Source of the DNA: Streptomyces sp. NBC_01439
GTDB taxonomy: Bacteria; Actinomycetota; Actinomycetes; Streptomycetales; Streptomycetaceae
Reading direction: 5' to 3'
NCBI RefSeq assembly: GCF_036227605.1
Contig: NZ_CP109487.1
Span: 7,675,001 to 7,739,000 of the forward strand
Length of the DNA: 64,000 nt
The notes under the pieces are model-generated. The model ran no database searches. It saw only the letters and a list, made by a program, of their open reading frames with translations, and had not been told where the DNA came from. A program made the position numbers and the translations under genes. This document shows, piece by piece, positions 55,568-63,457 of the stretch; the first letter of the stretch is position 1, and each line of letters opens with the position of its first letter.

Positions 55568-56047
55568 CTACTCCTGAAGCTGCAGCGCCCGGTATTCCTC
55601 GATAGTCTCCGGCGGCTGGCCGTACTTCGGGGCATGCCGCTCGACGAAATCGAGTTCGGCCCATGCCTCTGGCCTCCGAATCCTCGACCGGGCCACCACG
55701 ACGAACACCACGGCGCTGACGCCGATGTTGGACAGACACCACCCCGTCAGCAGCACCATCAGCACCACAGGGAGATCATTCTCGATCTCCATGGTGCCCA
55801 AAACGCCCAAGCCTGCGCCGTTGGCCAGAAGGCCCGACACGTACCCCTCGAACGTGCCGGCCAGACGCGCCAGGATCCTCGGCTCGTCGCGATGCCGCAC
55901 GGCGCGCACCATCTCGCCGACGAACACGACGGTAGTCACAGCCGCCGCAGTACTCAGTGCCAGCTCACGGATCCCGGTGAGCCACCATCGCGCCGAGCGC
56001 CACCAGCCCAGCGGGAACTCGCCGCGAAGCCTCGATCCGAGCCTCAT
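55568..56047 (-). CDS. Hypothetical membrane protein
   Basis: A 159-residue protein with a hydrophobic segment ELALSTAAAVTTVVFVGEMV (30-50), a second LLANGAGLGVLG, and a third PVVLMVLLTGWCLSNIGVSA to VVFVVVA. The C-terminus is acidic and soluble (FVERHAPKYGQPPETIEEYR). ATG at 56,047. It is separated from the conjugation operon by a terminator. No family recognised. Confidence 0.65.
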   Translation of the reverse strand: MRLGSRLRGEFPLGWWRSARWWLTGIRELALSTAAAVTTVVFVGEMVRAVRHRDEPRILARLAGTFEGYVSGLLANGAGLGVLGTMEIENDLPVVLMVLLTGWCLSNIGVSAVVFVVVARSRIRRPEAWAELDFVERHAPKYGQPPETIEEYRALQLQE

Positions 56048-56080
56048 GGCCCCTCCTTCTCCTCATGCTGCTCAAAGGGC

Positions 56081-56120
56081 GACGCACCCGGTGAGGATGA
56101 TCGTTCTCACCGGGTGCGTC
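56081..56120 (-). terminator. Terminator of the conjugation operon
   Basis: The perfect 15-base arms GACGCACCCGGTGAG and CTCACCGGGTGCGTC with a 10-base loop lie just beyond the stop of the VirB6-like gene. Confidence 0.82.
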
Positions 56121-56150
56121 AGGCCTCCACGCTCGCCCTCGATCGGACGA

Positions 56151-59100
56151 TCAGTCCTCCTTCTTGCGCCGGCCTCGGCGGGGGCCACCGGCCGACGGCT
56201 GCTGCGGCTCCGGGGTCCCCACGCTCTGAGGGGTCGGATCGGTATTCCCGCGCGGACGCGGAACCGGAGCCGGCCGCGGCGAAGGAGCCGGTGCAGGAGC
56301 CGGTGCGGGAGCCGGCGGCCGCGGAGCATGAGCCGTCGGGGCAGGCGTCTGGCGCGGCGTCGACGGCGACGCCTGGATCGACTCCGGCTGACGCGGTGGC
56401 GTCTGAGTCGGAGTCCGCGCACCAGGCGCAGCCGGAGTCTGACCCACAGCCGGAGCACTGGCCCCTGGCTTCCTCGGAGCCGGAGTCCGCGCACCAGGCG
56501 CAGCCGGAGTCTGACCCGCAGCCGTGGCACTGGCCCCTGGCTTCCTTGGAGCCGTGGCACTGGCCCCTGGCTGACCCGCAGCCGTGGCACTGGCCCCTGG
56601 CTGACCCGCAGCCGGAGCACCGGCCCCTAGCTGCGTTGGAGCCGAGGCGCCGTCGCGGCGGGCGTTGATGACGGACGGCCGCCGGTCACGGTTCGCCTGC
56701 GCCTCGGCCTGCTCCTGCCCTGCCGGCGGTTGGACGGGGGGCTGGGCCTGAGCCGGGGCAGGGGTGCCCTGAGCGAAGCGCGTCGGACCCGTGCTCGGCG
56801 CACCCGACCGCGTCGGAGCAGGAGCCGGGGCAGGCACAGCCTCGCCGCTGAAGCGCTGCGGTGCAGCCTGCTCGTTGCTGCCCTGTTGGCTCTGCGCACC
56901 CTGGGAACCCGTGCTGAACTGCGTCGGTTCCGTCTGACCGGCGACAGCCTTACGGCCTCCGCTGGTCGGGACAGAAGCTGCGCCGCCGGCTCCGCTCTGG
57001 CCCTGAGCATCACCACGAGAACTCGACGGCTCCGTCGACGAGGAAAGTACCTCACCGCGGATGACCTTGTGGCCGTCCTGGCCGTCCGTGCTGTACCCGA
57101 AGTTCGACAGGCCACCCTGGTTGCTCAGACTCTGCGCCGTCTGCTTGTCCGAGCGCGAGCTGCCCGCTCCGCCACTCGTCAGCTGCAGCGGACCACCCTT
57201 GTCGGCGTGTCCGTCGCGACCGGGCGCGCCCAGAGCACCGGCGGGACCGGTGCCGCCCGGCAGAGCCTTGACGCCGTCACTGCCACCGCCGGAGCCACCA
57301 CCAGGACCACCATCCAGCGCCGGACTGTCCGGGCCATCCGGTCCGTCCTGCCCGCCACCCTCGAGGGTCAGCTGCTGCTTACCGGACGTCAACTCCATGG
57401 CGTCACCGTTCGTGCCGCCAGCGTTCGTCGGCGCCGTCTTGCCCGTGGGCTTGCCTGTGGGCTTGCCCGTGTTCGGGGACGCCGGACCGCTGGTCTTGCT
57501 GTTGAACCCGTCGGCGAGCTTGTTGCCCATGGCCATACCCGCGCCAGCCCCCGCACCCGAGGCCAGAGCAGGCATCAGCCCACCCTTGTCCGGCTTCGGC
57601 GTGTTGTTCGTCTCGAGGAACTTGTCCACGAGCTTGGTGACCACCTCGTCCATCGCCTGCAGCACGGTCTTGCGCACCCGTAGCAGGGCGAAGGTGATGC
57701 CCATGATCACCAGCGAGGAGATCAGGGTCAGGACCACCACGATGATCCCGCCGAGCGCAGGGCTGCCCCACAAGCCACCCGGGCTCATGAAGCTCGACAC
57801 GGGGCCAGCCATGATGTCCGGGACCGAGATCAGGAACTCCGAGACGAACTGGTAGACGAACAGCGTGACGAGGACTTCAAGGATCATCGCCGTGGAGTAG
57901 ACGATCACTTTGGCGATCGCCTGCATGGCGCCCAGCGTCGCGAACGGTACGGCGGCCACCAGGCTGAAGGTCCGCTTGATCGCCCCGGTCAGCATGCCGA
58001 TGGCGTACCAGAAGCCGAGCAGGACGATGGAGCCCAGGACCGTGGCCGAGTTGCTCCAGTACATGAACTTCGCCGGCCCCGTGCCCACCTGGCTGACCGC
58101 CATGTGGTTCTCGCGGGTGAACCCGCTGGTGGCGTTGTTCGATGAGTACATGGCCAGTGAGCTGGGCTTGAACCCGGTGTTGAGGTAGTTGTACGCCGCC
58201 AGGGGAGACAGGTTGCATGAGGAGGGCGTCTTGCCCACCGTAAAGCCACAGCCACCCTTCGTCCCCCTCGTGGTGAAGACCGTCGAATCCTTACCGGGAC
58301 GAGAGGAGGTCAGGCCCGTGCCGTCGGTCGAGATCACCGGGTGATCGACCGGCTTCGGCCCCTCTTCCTCACCGAACCTCTTCACGTCGCCGTAGCTGTC
58401 CTCGTGGACAAACCAGAGCTTCTTGGTATCCGCGCTCTCGTCCAGTTGCGTGATCGAGCTCTTGATCCCCGACTCGAAGTCGGAGGCTGCGATCTCGTTG
58501 CTCGCGATGTACTTGCCGATGATCCCGAAGGTCGAGAACACCGCTTTGAAGTCGTCCGAGGCACTTCCGGTGACGGAGACGGTGCCGTCCTTCCAAGCCG
58601 ACTCGGCGTCCTTGGCCTTCGTCCCGATGTTGATGCCGTTGAACGTCGCCCCGTGGGACTGCTTGTTGATCGCCAGCGCACTCGTGCGCACAGCCATCAT
58701 CGCGTCCGGGCTGGCCTGGTCATCGTCCCAGGAAACAGTGGCCTGGTCCGGGATCCCCAGGCGGTCGTTCATCATCCACGCCTCGAAGTCGACGTAAGTG
58801 CTCAGCACGACGCGCGTCGGGCCGGCGTGTTGACCGAGGACGGAGTCGTCGAACTTTCCGAGCACGCTGGAGTACATCGACCCGACGAGCGGCAGGCCGA
58901 CGCCGATGAAGACGACGCGCACGATGAGCCTCTTGATCGCCGAGCCCCGGTCCATCTTCTTGAACATGACCAGGCCGATGAGCAGGACGCCGATGAAGAT
59001 CGGCACGAGCGCCTGCCACGAGATGTCGACGAGCAAGCCGTACCAGCCGCTGATCCAGTGCTGCAGACCCAAGAGCGCGCCGCCTCCGGTATCGCCTCCG

Positions 59101-59798
59101 GTCATACCATCGGCAAGAGTCGGATTTACCGCCGCGACCGCGCTGTAGAACCACACGAAGGGGTTGATGAGCTTCAGGAACTGGATGATGACGTAGAACA
59201 GCGTGCCGACCGCCAGCGCCAGGGCGTAGAGGACCCAGATGATCGACCCCCCGATCACGCTCACGATCTGGCCGCCGATGCCCGAGGACATCGTGTCCAG
59301 GCCGAGGTCGTTGTTGGCCGCCCCGAAGTGCGCGTAGTCGAGCATGCCCGAGTACTTGGCGTTGCCCTTGTCGTCTTTCGCGGCCAGGGTCTCGTAGGTG
59401 ACGGTCTGCGAGGACCCCGACACCTCGGCGAAGAACCAGCCAACGATGTCGCCCAGGCTGAACTCCGGGTCGGCGTAGCCGAGAATGGAACCGCCCGCGG
59501 CCGGGCTGGACGTGACCGGCTTCCAGTTCGCGTGCATGCCCTTGTCGTTCTGCGGCGAGTTCTTCTCGCTGAAGTACGAGCTCGCGTTCGAGGCCAGCTG
59601 GTAGAGGCTGTAGTTGTCGCGCTCCTTCTTGTCGTCCGCGGACGCCGGCGAAGACGTCGCCATCATGAAGACCGGCACGAGCAGCGCCGCCAGGAGCATG
59701 AGGGCGAGCCCGCGCGCGAGCCTGCCCGGGCGGCCTGCCTCCACGTCGTGGCCGGCCCGGGCACGCAGCCTCGCCACCGCCGTGATCGTCCCGTTCAT
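56151..59798 (-). CDS. VirB6/TrbL-like conjugation membrane protein with long low-complexity tail
   Basis: A 1,215-residue protein. A signal peptide (ALMLLAALLVPVFMMATSSP, cleavage after ASA) is followed by a large extracellular part, then membrane helices around residues 130-280 (IIWVLYALALAVGTLFYVI; LVPIFIGVLLIGLVMF). A second extracellular loop contains cysteines (GCGFTVGKTPSSC). A final helix group follows near residues 590-720 (SIVLLGFWYAIGMLTG; LEVLVTLFVYQFVSEFL; GGIIVVVLTLISSLVIMGI). Residues 740-1,215 are Gly/Gln/Pro/Ala-rich and repetitive. The helix layout fits the channel subunit of a Gram-positive conjugation machine. The ATG at 59,798 has GGAGAG at optimal spacing; an ATG at 59,846 overlaps the preceding stop (ATGA). 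Confidence 0.72.
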   Translation of the reverse strand: MNGTITAVARLRARAGHDVEAGRPGRLARGLALMLLAALLVPVFMMATSSPASADDKKERDNYSLYQLASNASSYFSEKNSPQNDKGMHANWKPVTSSPAAGGSILGYADPEFSLGDIVGWFFAEVSGSSQTVTYETLAAKDDKGNAKYSGMLDYAHFGAANNDLGLDTMSSGIGGQIVSVIGGSIIWVLYALALAVGTLFYVIIQFLKLINPFVWFYSAVAAVNPTLADGMTGGDTGGGALLGLQHWISGWYGLLVDISWQALVPIFIGVLLIGLVMFKKMDRGSAIKRLIVRVVFIGVGLPLVGSMYSSVLGKFDDSVLGQHAGPTRVVLSTYVDFEAWMMNDRLGIPDQATVSWDDDQASPDAMMAVRTSALAINKQSHGATFNGINIGTKAKDAESAWKDGTVSVTGSASDDFKAVFSTFGIIGKYIASNEIAASDFESGIKSSITQLDESADTKKLWFVHEDSYGDVKRFGEEEGPKPVDHPVISTDGTGLTSSRPGKDSTVFTTRGTKGGCGFTVGKTPSSCNLSPLAAYNYLNTGFKPSSLAMYSSNNATSGFTRENHMAVSQVGTGPAKFMYWSNSATVLGSIVLLGFWYAIGMLTGAIKRTFSLVAAVPFATLGAMQAIAKVIVYSTAMILEVLVTLFVYQFVSEFLISVPDIMAGPVSSFMSPGGLWGSPALGGIIVVVLTLISSLVIMGITFALLRVRKTVLQAMDEVVTKLVDKFLETNNTPKPDKGGLMPALASGAGAGAGMAMGNKLADGFNSKTSGPASPNTGKPTGKPTGKTAPTNAGGTNGDAMELTSGKQQLTLEGGGQDGPDGPDSPALDGGPGGGSGGGSDGVKALPGGTGPAGALGAPGRDGHADKGGPLQLTSGGAGSSRSDKQTAQSLSNQGGLSNFGYSTDGQDGHKVIRGEVLSSSTEPSSSRGDAQGQSGAGGAASVPTSGGRKAVAGQTEPTQFSTGSQGAQSQQGSNEQAAPQRFSGEAVPAPAPAPTRSGAPSTGPTRFAQGTPAPAQAQPPVQPPAGQEQAEAQANRDRRPSVINARRDGASAPTQLGAGAPAAGQPGASATAAGQPGASATAPRKPGASATAAGQTPAAPGARTPAPRKPGASAPAVGQTPAAPGARTPTQTPPRQPESIQASPSTPRQTPAPTAHAPRPPAPAPAPAPAPSPRPAPVPRPRGNTDPTPQSVGTPEPQQPSAGGPRRGRRKKED
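56411..56640 (-). repeat. Tandem DNA repeats encoding the VirB6-like tail
   Basis: A unit of about 72 bases containing CACCAGGCGCAGCCGGAGTC occurs twice (near 56,417 and 56,489) with few differences. A shorter unit of about 33-36 bases, around CACTGGCCCCTGGCT, recurs at least five times up to 56,630. In protein they give PGASATAAGQ and QTPAAPGARTPAPRK blocks. Confidence 0.75.
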
Positions 59799-59842
59799 GG
59801 TCTCTCCTCTACTCCTCGTCCTCGTATCAGTGCTGACCTCGC

Positions 59843-62143
59843 TCATGTCTTTTCCAGCTTCTTGGGCCTGGGCCTTGTTGCTGGTCGCTTTGCGTTGTTC
59901 TCGGGCTGCTGCAGGCTCTTGCCTTCGTTGCGCCTGATCGCGTCAGCGTGGCCCGCGTCAGCCTCGTTGCCGTCGCCCTCGCTGTGCTTCCGGATGCTGG
60001 TGAGGTTCGCGCCCGGTGCCGGCTTGTCGTGCATGATCGAGTCCATCCGCGCCGTCTCTTCGGCCCTGGCCGCCTCCCGTCGGACCTGCCTGCGTTGGGC
60101 CTCGCGGTAGGGGTTGATCCCCAGTGCCAGGTCCAGGTGAAAGACCACGTTGGAGACGCCCCGGCGCAGGTACGTGAGGTTCTCGTCCTTGGTCGTGATG
60201 AGCCGGGCGAGATCCGGCGGGATCCGCTGGTGCAACTGCTTCTGGTACTCCGCCACTGTTTTGTCGCGCATCGGGCCGAAGAGCGTGTAGTCCGCAGCGT
60301 CGAACTTGTTGAAGTCGCTGTCGGCCAGCATCTTGTCGACGTCGTTGTAGCTGTAGACCACCCGGCCGCCGCGCTCGTGCATGTGGTCGAACTGGTCCTT
60401 GAGGTACTTCTTCACCCGGTCGTCGATGTGCTCGGTGCCGTGGATGATCACCGTGTCGCCGATTCCCAGCTTGCCGACGGCGAAGCCGACGATGTTCACC
60501 AGCTGCGCCATCGCCACGCCCTTGCCGCGGCGCATGAGCCGCGAGAAGTCGTAGACCACGCGCCGCGAATCCCGGACCCCGTCCACGGTCGAGGCCGTGT
60601 GGTTGTTGAACAGGTCGCCGTTGGTGCTCAGCATCGCGTTGGCGATGCCTCTGAGCACGTTGTAGGCGCGCAGCTGGTCCGGGTCGGTCTTGCTGGAGTT
60701 CAACAGCGCCTTGTGCGCGGTCGCCAGGTAGGAGACGAACATCTGAAGACGCGGCACCTGGGTGTGCGGGATGTTCACCACGCGCAGGCGGTTGCGCTGC
60801 TCCTGCGCGTTGTGCCGCCACATGCCCTGCTCGATGTAGAAGTCCGTGGCGGTGTCTTCGAGGGCACTGCGGATGATCGAGCCGACGGCACCATCGGTGG
60901 TCTCGTAGAGCTGCTCGAACATCAGCTTGAGCTTCTCCATCTGAGCGGAGAAGACCGTCAGCTCGTCCTCCTCCTCGCCGAACATTTCGAACATGTTCAC
61001 GTCGCCCTGGTTCAGGTCCACGCGCGAGGTGAGCCGCTCGAACCTCGGGCCGAGCTTGTCGAGGTTCGCCCCCTCAAGGACGAGGTGGACGACCTGGCCG
61101 TTGTTCAGCAGCGTCGCTTGCGAGATCTTCGAGCACCACATGTTGGCCACCCGCTGGCGGTCGAGGTACTCGCTGAGGGTGGCGTCGGCGACGATCACGT
61201 GGTGGTCGTAGGCGTTCACGTCCATGAGCACGGCGCTGTTGTTGACGTCGCCGACCATGTAGCCGACGTACTCGCCGCCCTTGTCGTTGAGGCCGTTGGT
61301 CACGAGCGAGTACGAGCCGGCCAGCTCGGTCGAGGTGAAGTGGAAGCCCTTGCCCTTCTTCTTCTCGTTGTTCTTCCACAGGCCCGAGAGCTCCTGGCGC
61401 TGCTCGCCGGCGTAGGGCGCAGCCTTCAGCGTGCCGAAGCGGTCGATGTACAGGCGCGTGACCCGGTCGATCGTGTCGTCCAGGGTCGCCAGATCCGGGG
61501 CCTTGAGAAAGAGCCGGTTGTGCACCGAGAGGTAGCTCGCGCCGTCTTGGAGCTCTCCGATCGTGACCCCGAGGTCACCGGAGATCTTCGCGGCCTTGCG
61601 CTTGGAGGAGGTCGTACCCGTCTCCTCCTGCTCGTTGGCATCGAGCCGTTCCAGCTTCTCGGACTGTTTCGTATAGGAGTCGATCCACTTGTCGTCCATC
61701 CGCTTGACCTGCTCAAGCACGACCGCGGTGACCCGCTCGTCCAGGCCGTCCGGGATCCGATCGATGCCCCAGAAGGCGGCGAAGTTGTCGTGCGCGGCGT
61801 CGTCGTGGAAGTACGCCAGGATGCAGGCGACCGAGCCGTCGACCTCGAAGTAGTCGGAGCGGAAGAGGTACTTCTCCTTCGGCTTCAGCGCGAGCAGATG
61901 CGGATAGGCGTCGAACGTGCCCTGGAGGTGCTTCACCTCCCGGCGGCGCTGCCACCAGTTCTTCTTCGGCTCTGCGGCTCCGTCGGCGACGCCGTGAGCT
62001 GCCGCAGTGTTCTGCACGCCCTCAGCCTGGGCAGCGTCGTCCGCGGGCAGATCGTCGACCAGAAGCTCCGCGCCCTCGTTCGTCTGGTCAGGCTTCTTTC
62101 CCGGGATGCCGAGCTGTGCCCGGACTTTCGTCATCAGCGCCAT
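59843..62143 (-). CDS. VirB4-like conjugation protein without P-loop (predicted inactive ATPase)
   Basis: A 766-residue protein whose alignment landmarks follow VirB4/TraC-type conjugation ATPases. The segment VTNGLNDKGGEYVGYMVGD leads to NAYDHHVIVADATLSEYLDR (near residue 312), where active enzymes have a GxxGxGK[ST] P-loop. The Walker B place reads DTVIIHGTEHIDD (near 568) instead of a hydrophobic stretch plus DEAH. The rest (VYDFSRLMRRGKGVAMAQLV; GGRVVYSYNDVDKMLADSDF) keeps the fold. Residues 15-60 are acidic and the last 60 basic. The start overlaps nothing; the stop overlaps the next frame (ATGA). An active partner ATPase may lie beyond the window. Confidence 0.72.
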   Translation of the reverse strand: MALMTKVRAQLGIPGKKPDQTNEGAELLVDDLPADDAAQAEGVQNTAAAHGVADGAAEPKKNWWQRRREVKHLQGTFDAYPHLLALKPKEKYLFRSDYFEVDGSVACILAYFHDDAAHDNFAAFWGIDRIPDGLDERVTAVVLEQVKRMDDKWIDSYTKQSEKLERLDANEQEETGTTSSKRKAAKISGDLGVTIGELQDGASYLSVHNRLFLKAPDLATLDDTIDRVTRLYIDRFGTLKAAPYAGEQRQELSGLWKNNEKKKGKGFHFTSTELAGSYSLVTNGLNDKGGEYVGYMVGDVNNSAVLMDVNAYDHHVIVADATLSEYLDRQRVANMWCSKISQATLLNNGQVVHLVLEGANLDKLGPRFERLTSRVDLNQGDVNMFEMFGEEEDELTVFSAQMEKLKLMFEQLYETTDGAVGSIIRSALEDTATDFYIEQGMWRHNAQEQRNRLRVVNIPHTQVPRLQMFVSYLATAHKALLNSSKTDPDQLRAYNVLRGIANAMLSTNGDLFNNHTASTVDGVRDSRRVVYDFSRLMRRGKGVAMAQLVNIVGFAVGKLGIGDTVIIHGTEHIDDRVKKYLKDQFDHMHERGGRVVYSYNDVDKMLADSDFNKFDAADYTLFGPMRDKTVAEYQKQLHQRIPPDLARLITTKDENLTYLRRGVSNVVFHLDLALGINPYREAQRRQVRREAARAEETARMDSIMHDKPAPGANLTSIRKHSEGDGNEADAGHADAIRRNEGKSLQQPENNAKRPATRPRPKKLEKT

Positions 62144-62188
62144 GGTGTCCTTCGTTCGTTCCTCGTCGTGTGAGTCGGCCTGGCGCTG

Positions 62189-63088
62189 TCAGTTCAGCGA
62201 CGCCTTGAGGTCGAGCAGTTCGTCGTCGATGCCCTGGTAGAAGACCCGCAGCATCGGCTCGGCCTCCTCGCGGTCGAGCATCGTGGCTTCCTTGATCATG
62301 AGGGTGGAGCCGCCGACCTCGGCCTGGAGGACTTGGTGTCCCTTGCGCAGTGAGTCGGTGTTCTTGCCCTTGAGCAGCAGGTACTGGTGGATCGAGGGGA
62401 ACTTCCCGCCCACGTGCTGCGTGAGGATGTCGTACTGCTCGTTCTGCAGCTCGATCAGATCGGGGTCACGGAGCTGAAGGGCCTGGTTGCGCTGCTCCAG
62501 GTTCGCCACCTGGTGGTAGATCCGCTGCGGTTCCTTCGTTGTGATGAAGCTGTGCTCGCAGGTCGTCTCAACCTTGCGCCAGAAGGAGTCGACCCGGTCG
62601 AGGATCCCGATCCGGTCCTCGTCGAAGAGCAGATAGCTCGCTGAGCCGACGACCAGGTAGACCCGGCCTTCGCCGCCGTCGGAGAAACGGATCAGCCCGT
62701 CCTCGTCGATCCCGTCGATGCCGACGATCGAGTAGAAGTCCGTGGGGTTCGAGCTGCGACGGGTGAGGACGTGGCGGGCTGTGCGGGGCAGATACGCAAG
62801 GAAGGCCGGCACCCGCATGATGCGCAGTTCCTTCGTCTTCATCAGCCCGCCGAAGTAGGCGATCGCCGCCAGTCCCCAGAGCACGAAGAACGCGATGGCG
62901 ACTGGGCCCGAGCTCGCGACGAACGTCGACGTGCTGAACCACAGCAGGGCGAGGGCGCCACCACCGAAGAAGAGCAGCTGCTTGATCGGGGAGGGCTTCG
63001 CCGCCCAGCCGCCCTTGCTGAGCGTGATCTCGTGATCTAGAAAGCTCCTGTTCAGCGAACTTGGCACCTTATAGGACAGTTTCGCCAT
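62189..63088 (-). CDS. Two-TM conjugation protein (PrgI/VirB3-like N-terminus)
   Basis: A 299-residue protein. Residues 1-35 are cytoplasmic (KVPSSLNRSFLDHEITLSKG), followed by two adjacent helices (QLLFFGGGALALLWFST; VAIAFFVLWGLAAIAYFGG), the layout of PrgI/TcpE/VirB3 subunits. The soluble remainder (TDFYSIVGIDGIDEDGLIRF; SDGGEGRVYLVVGSASYLLF) resembles the N-terminal domain of VirB4 proteins. Together with the next gene it may represent a split VirB3-VirB4 arrangement. ATG at 63,088 with CGGAG upstream; the gap to the VirB4-like gene is 45 bases. Confidence 0.72.
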   Translation of the reverse strand: MAKLSYKVPSSLNRSFLDHEITLSKGGWAAKPSPIKQLLFFGGGALALLWFSTSTFVASSGPVAIAFFVLWGLAAIAYFGGLMKTKELRIMRVPAFLAYLPRTARHVLTRRSSNPTDFYSIVGIDGIDEDGLIRFSDGGEGRVYLVVGSASYLLFDEDRIGILDRVDSFWRKVETTCEHSFITTKEPQRIYHQVANLEQRNQALQLRDPDLIELQNEQYDILTQHVGGKFPSIHQYLLLKGKNTDSLRKGHQVLQAEVGGSTLMIKEATMLDREEAEPMLRVFYQGIDDELLDLKASLN

Positions 63089-63457
63089 GAATCTCCGATC
63101 CCCCCTGCGACCGCAATGGCCATTGCTCGACCTATCGAGAAGTCTTCATACATGAGGCGTGTGGGTGGCATCCTATCTTAGATAAGCCATTCGAAACGAG
63201 ATTGAAAGGGACTCCGATGGCGGCGTGGGGCGAGTCTGACTGGTGGATCCGAGTCATCGCCGCTCTGGTCGAGGACTTCCTGACGAACCGACATCCCGTC
63301 GAGCACTGCCTGCTCCGAGTACCGAGGGGGGTGCGTGCCCGGCGCCGCGCAGCGTCTCCTTGACCCGATCGAGCACCGAGAGCGTTCCTGTCGTGAAACG
63401 GCAGCAGCGGGCCCCGAGGTCCGGGACCCGCTGCAACTCGTCACTACCCGGCCGACA
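63089..63457. other. Intergenic region upstream of the conjugation operon, with palindromes
   Basis: A 369-base gap with two candidate operators: the perfect 12-base palindrome CAATGGCCATTG (63,114-63,125), 26 bases before the PrgI-like start, and TATCTTAGATA (63,174-63,184). Open frames at 63,178-63,450 lack ribosome sites. The promoter of the leftward operon is probably here. Confidence 0.6.

Noticed and set aside
56411..56640. Regular repeats resembling a CRISPR array
   Set aside because: Repeats are directly adjacent, keep the reading frame and lack unique spacers; no cas genes are present.
58341..62173. Long plus-strand frames (about 589 and 741 codons) opposite the VirB6- and VirB4-like genes
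   Set aside because: Shadows: composition dominated by V, L, R, H and E without motifs, while the minus strand gives recognisable proteins with ribosome sites.
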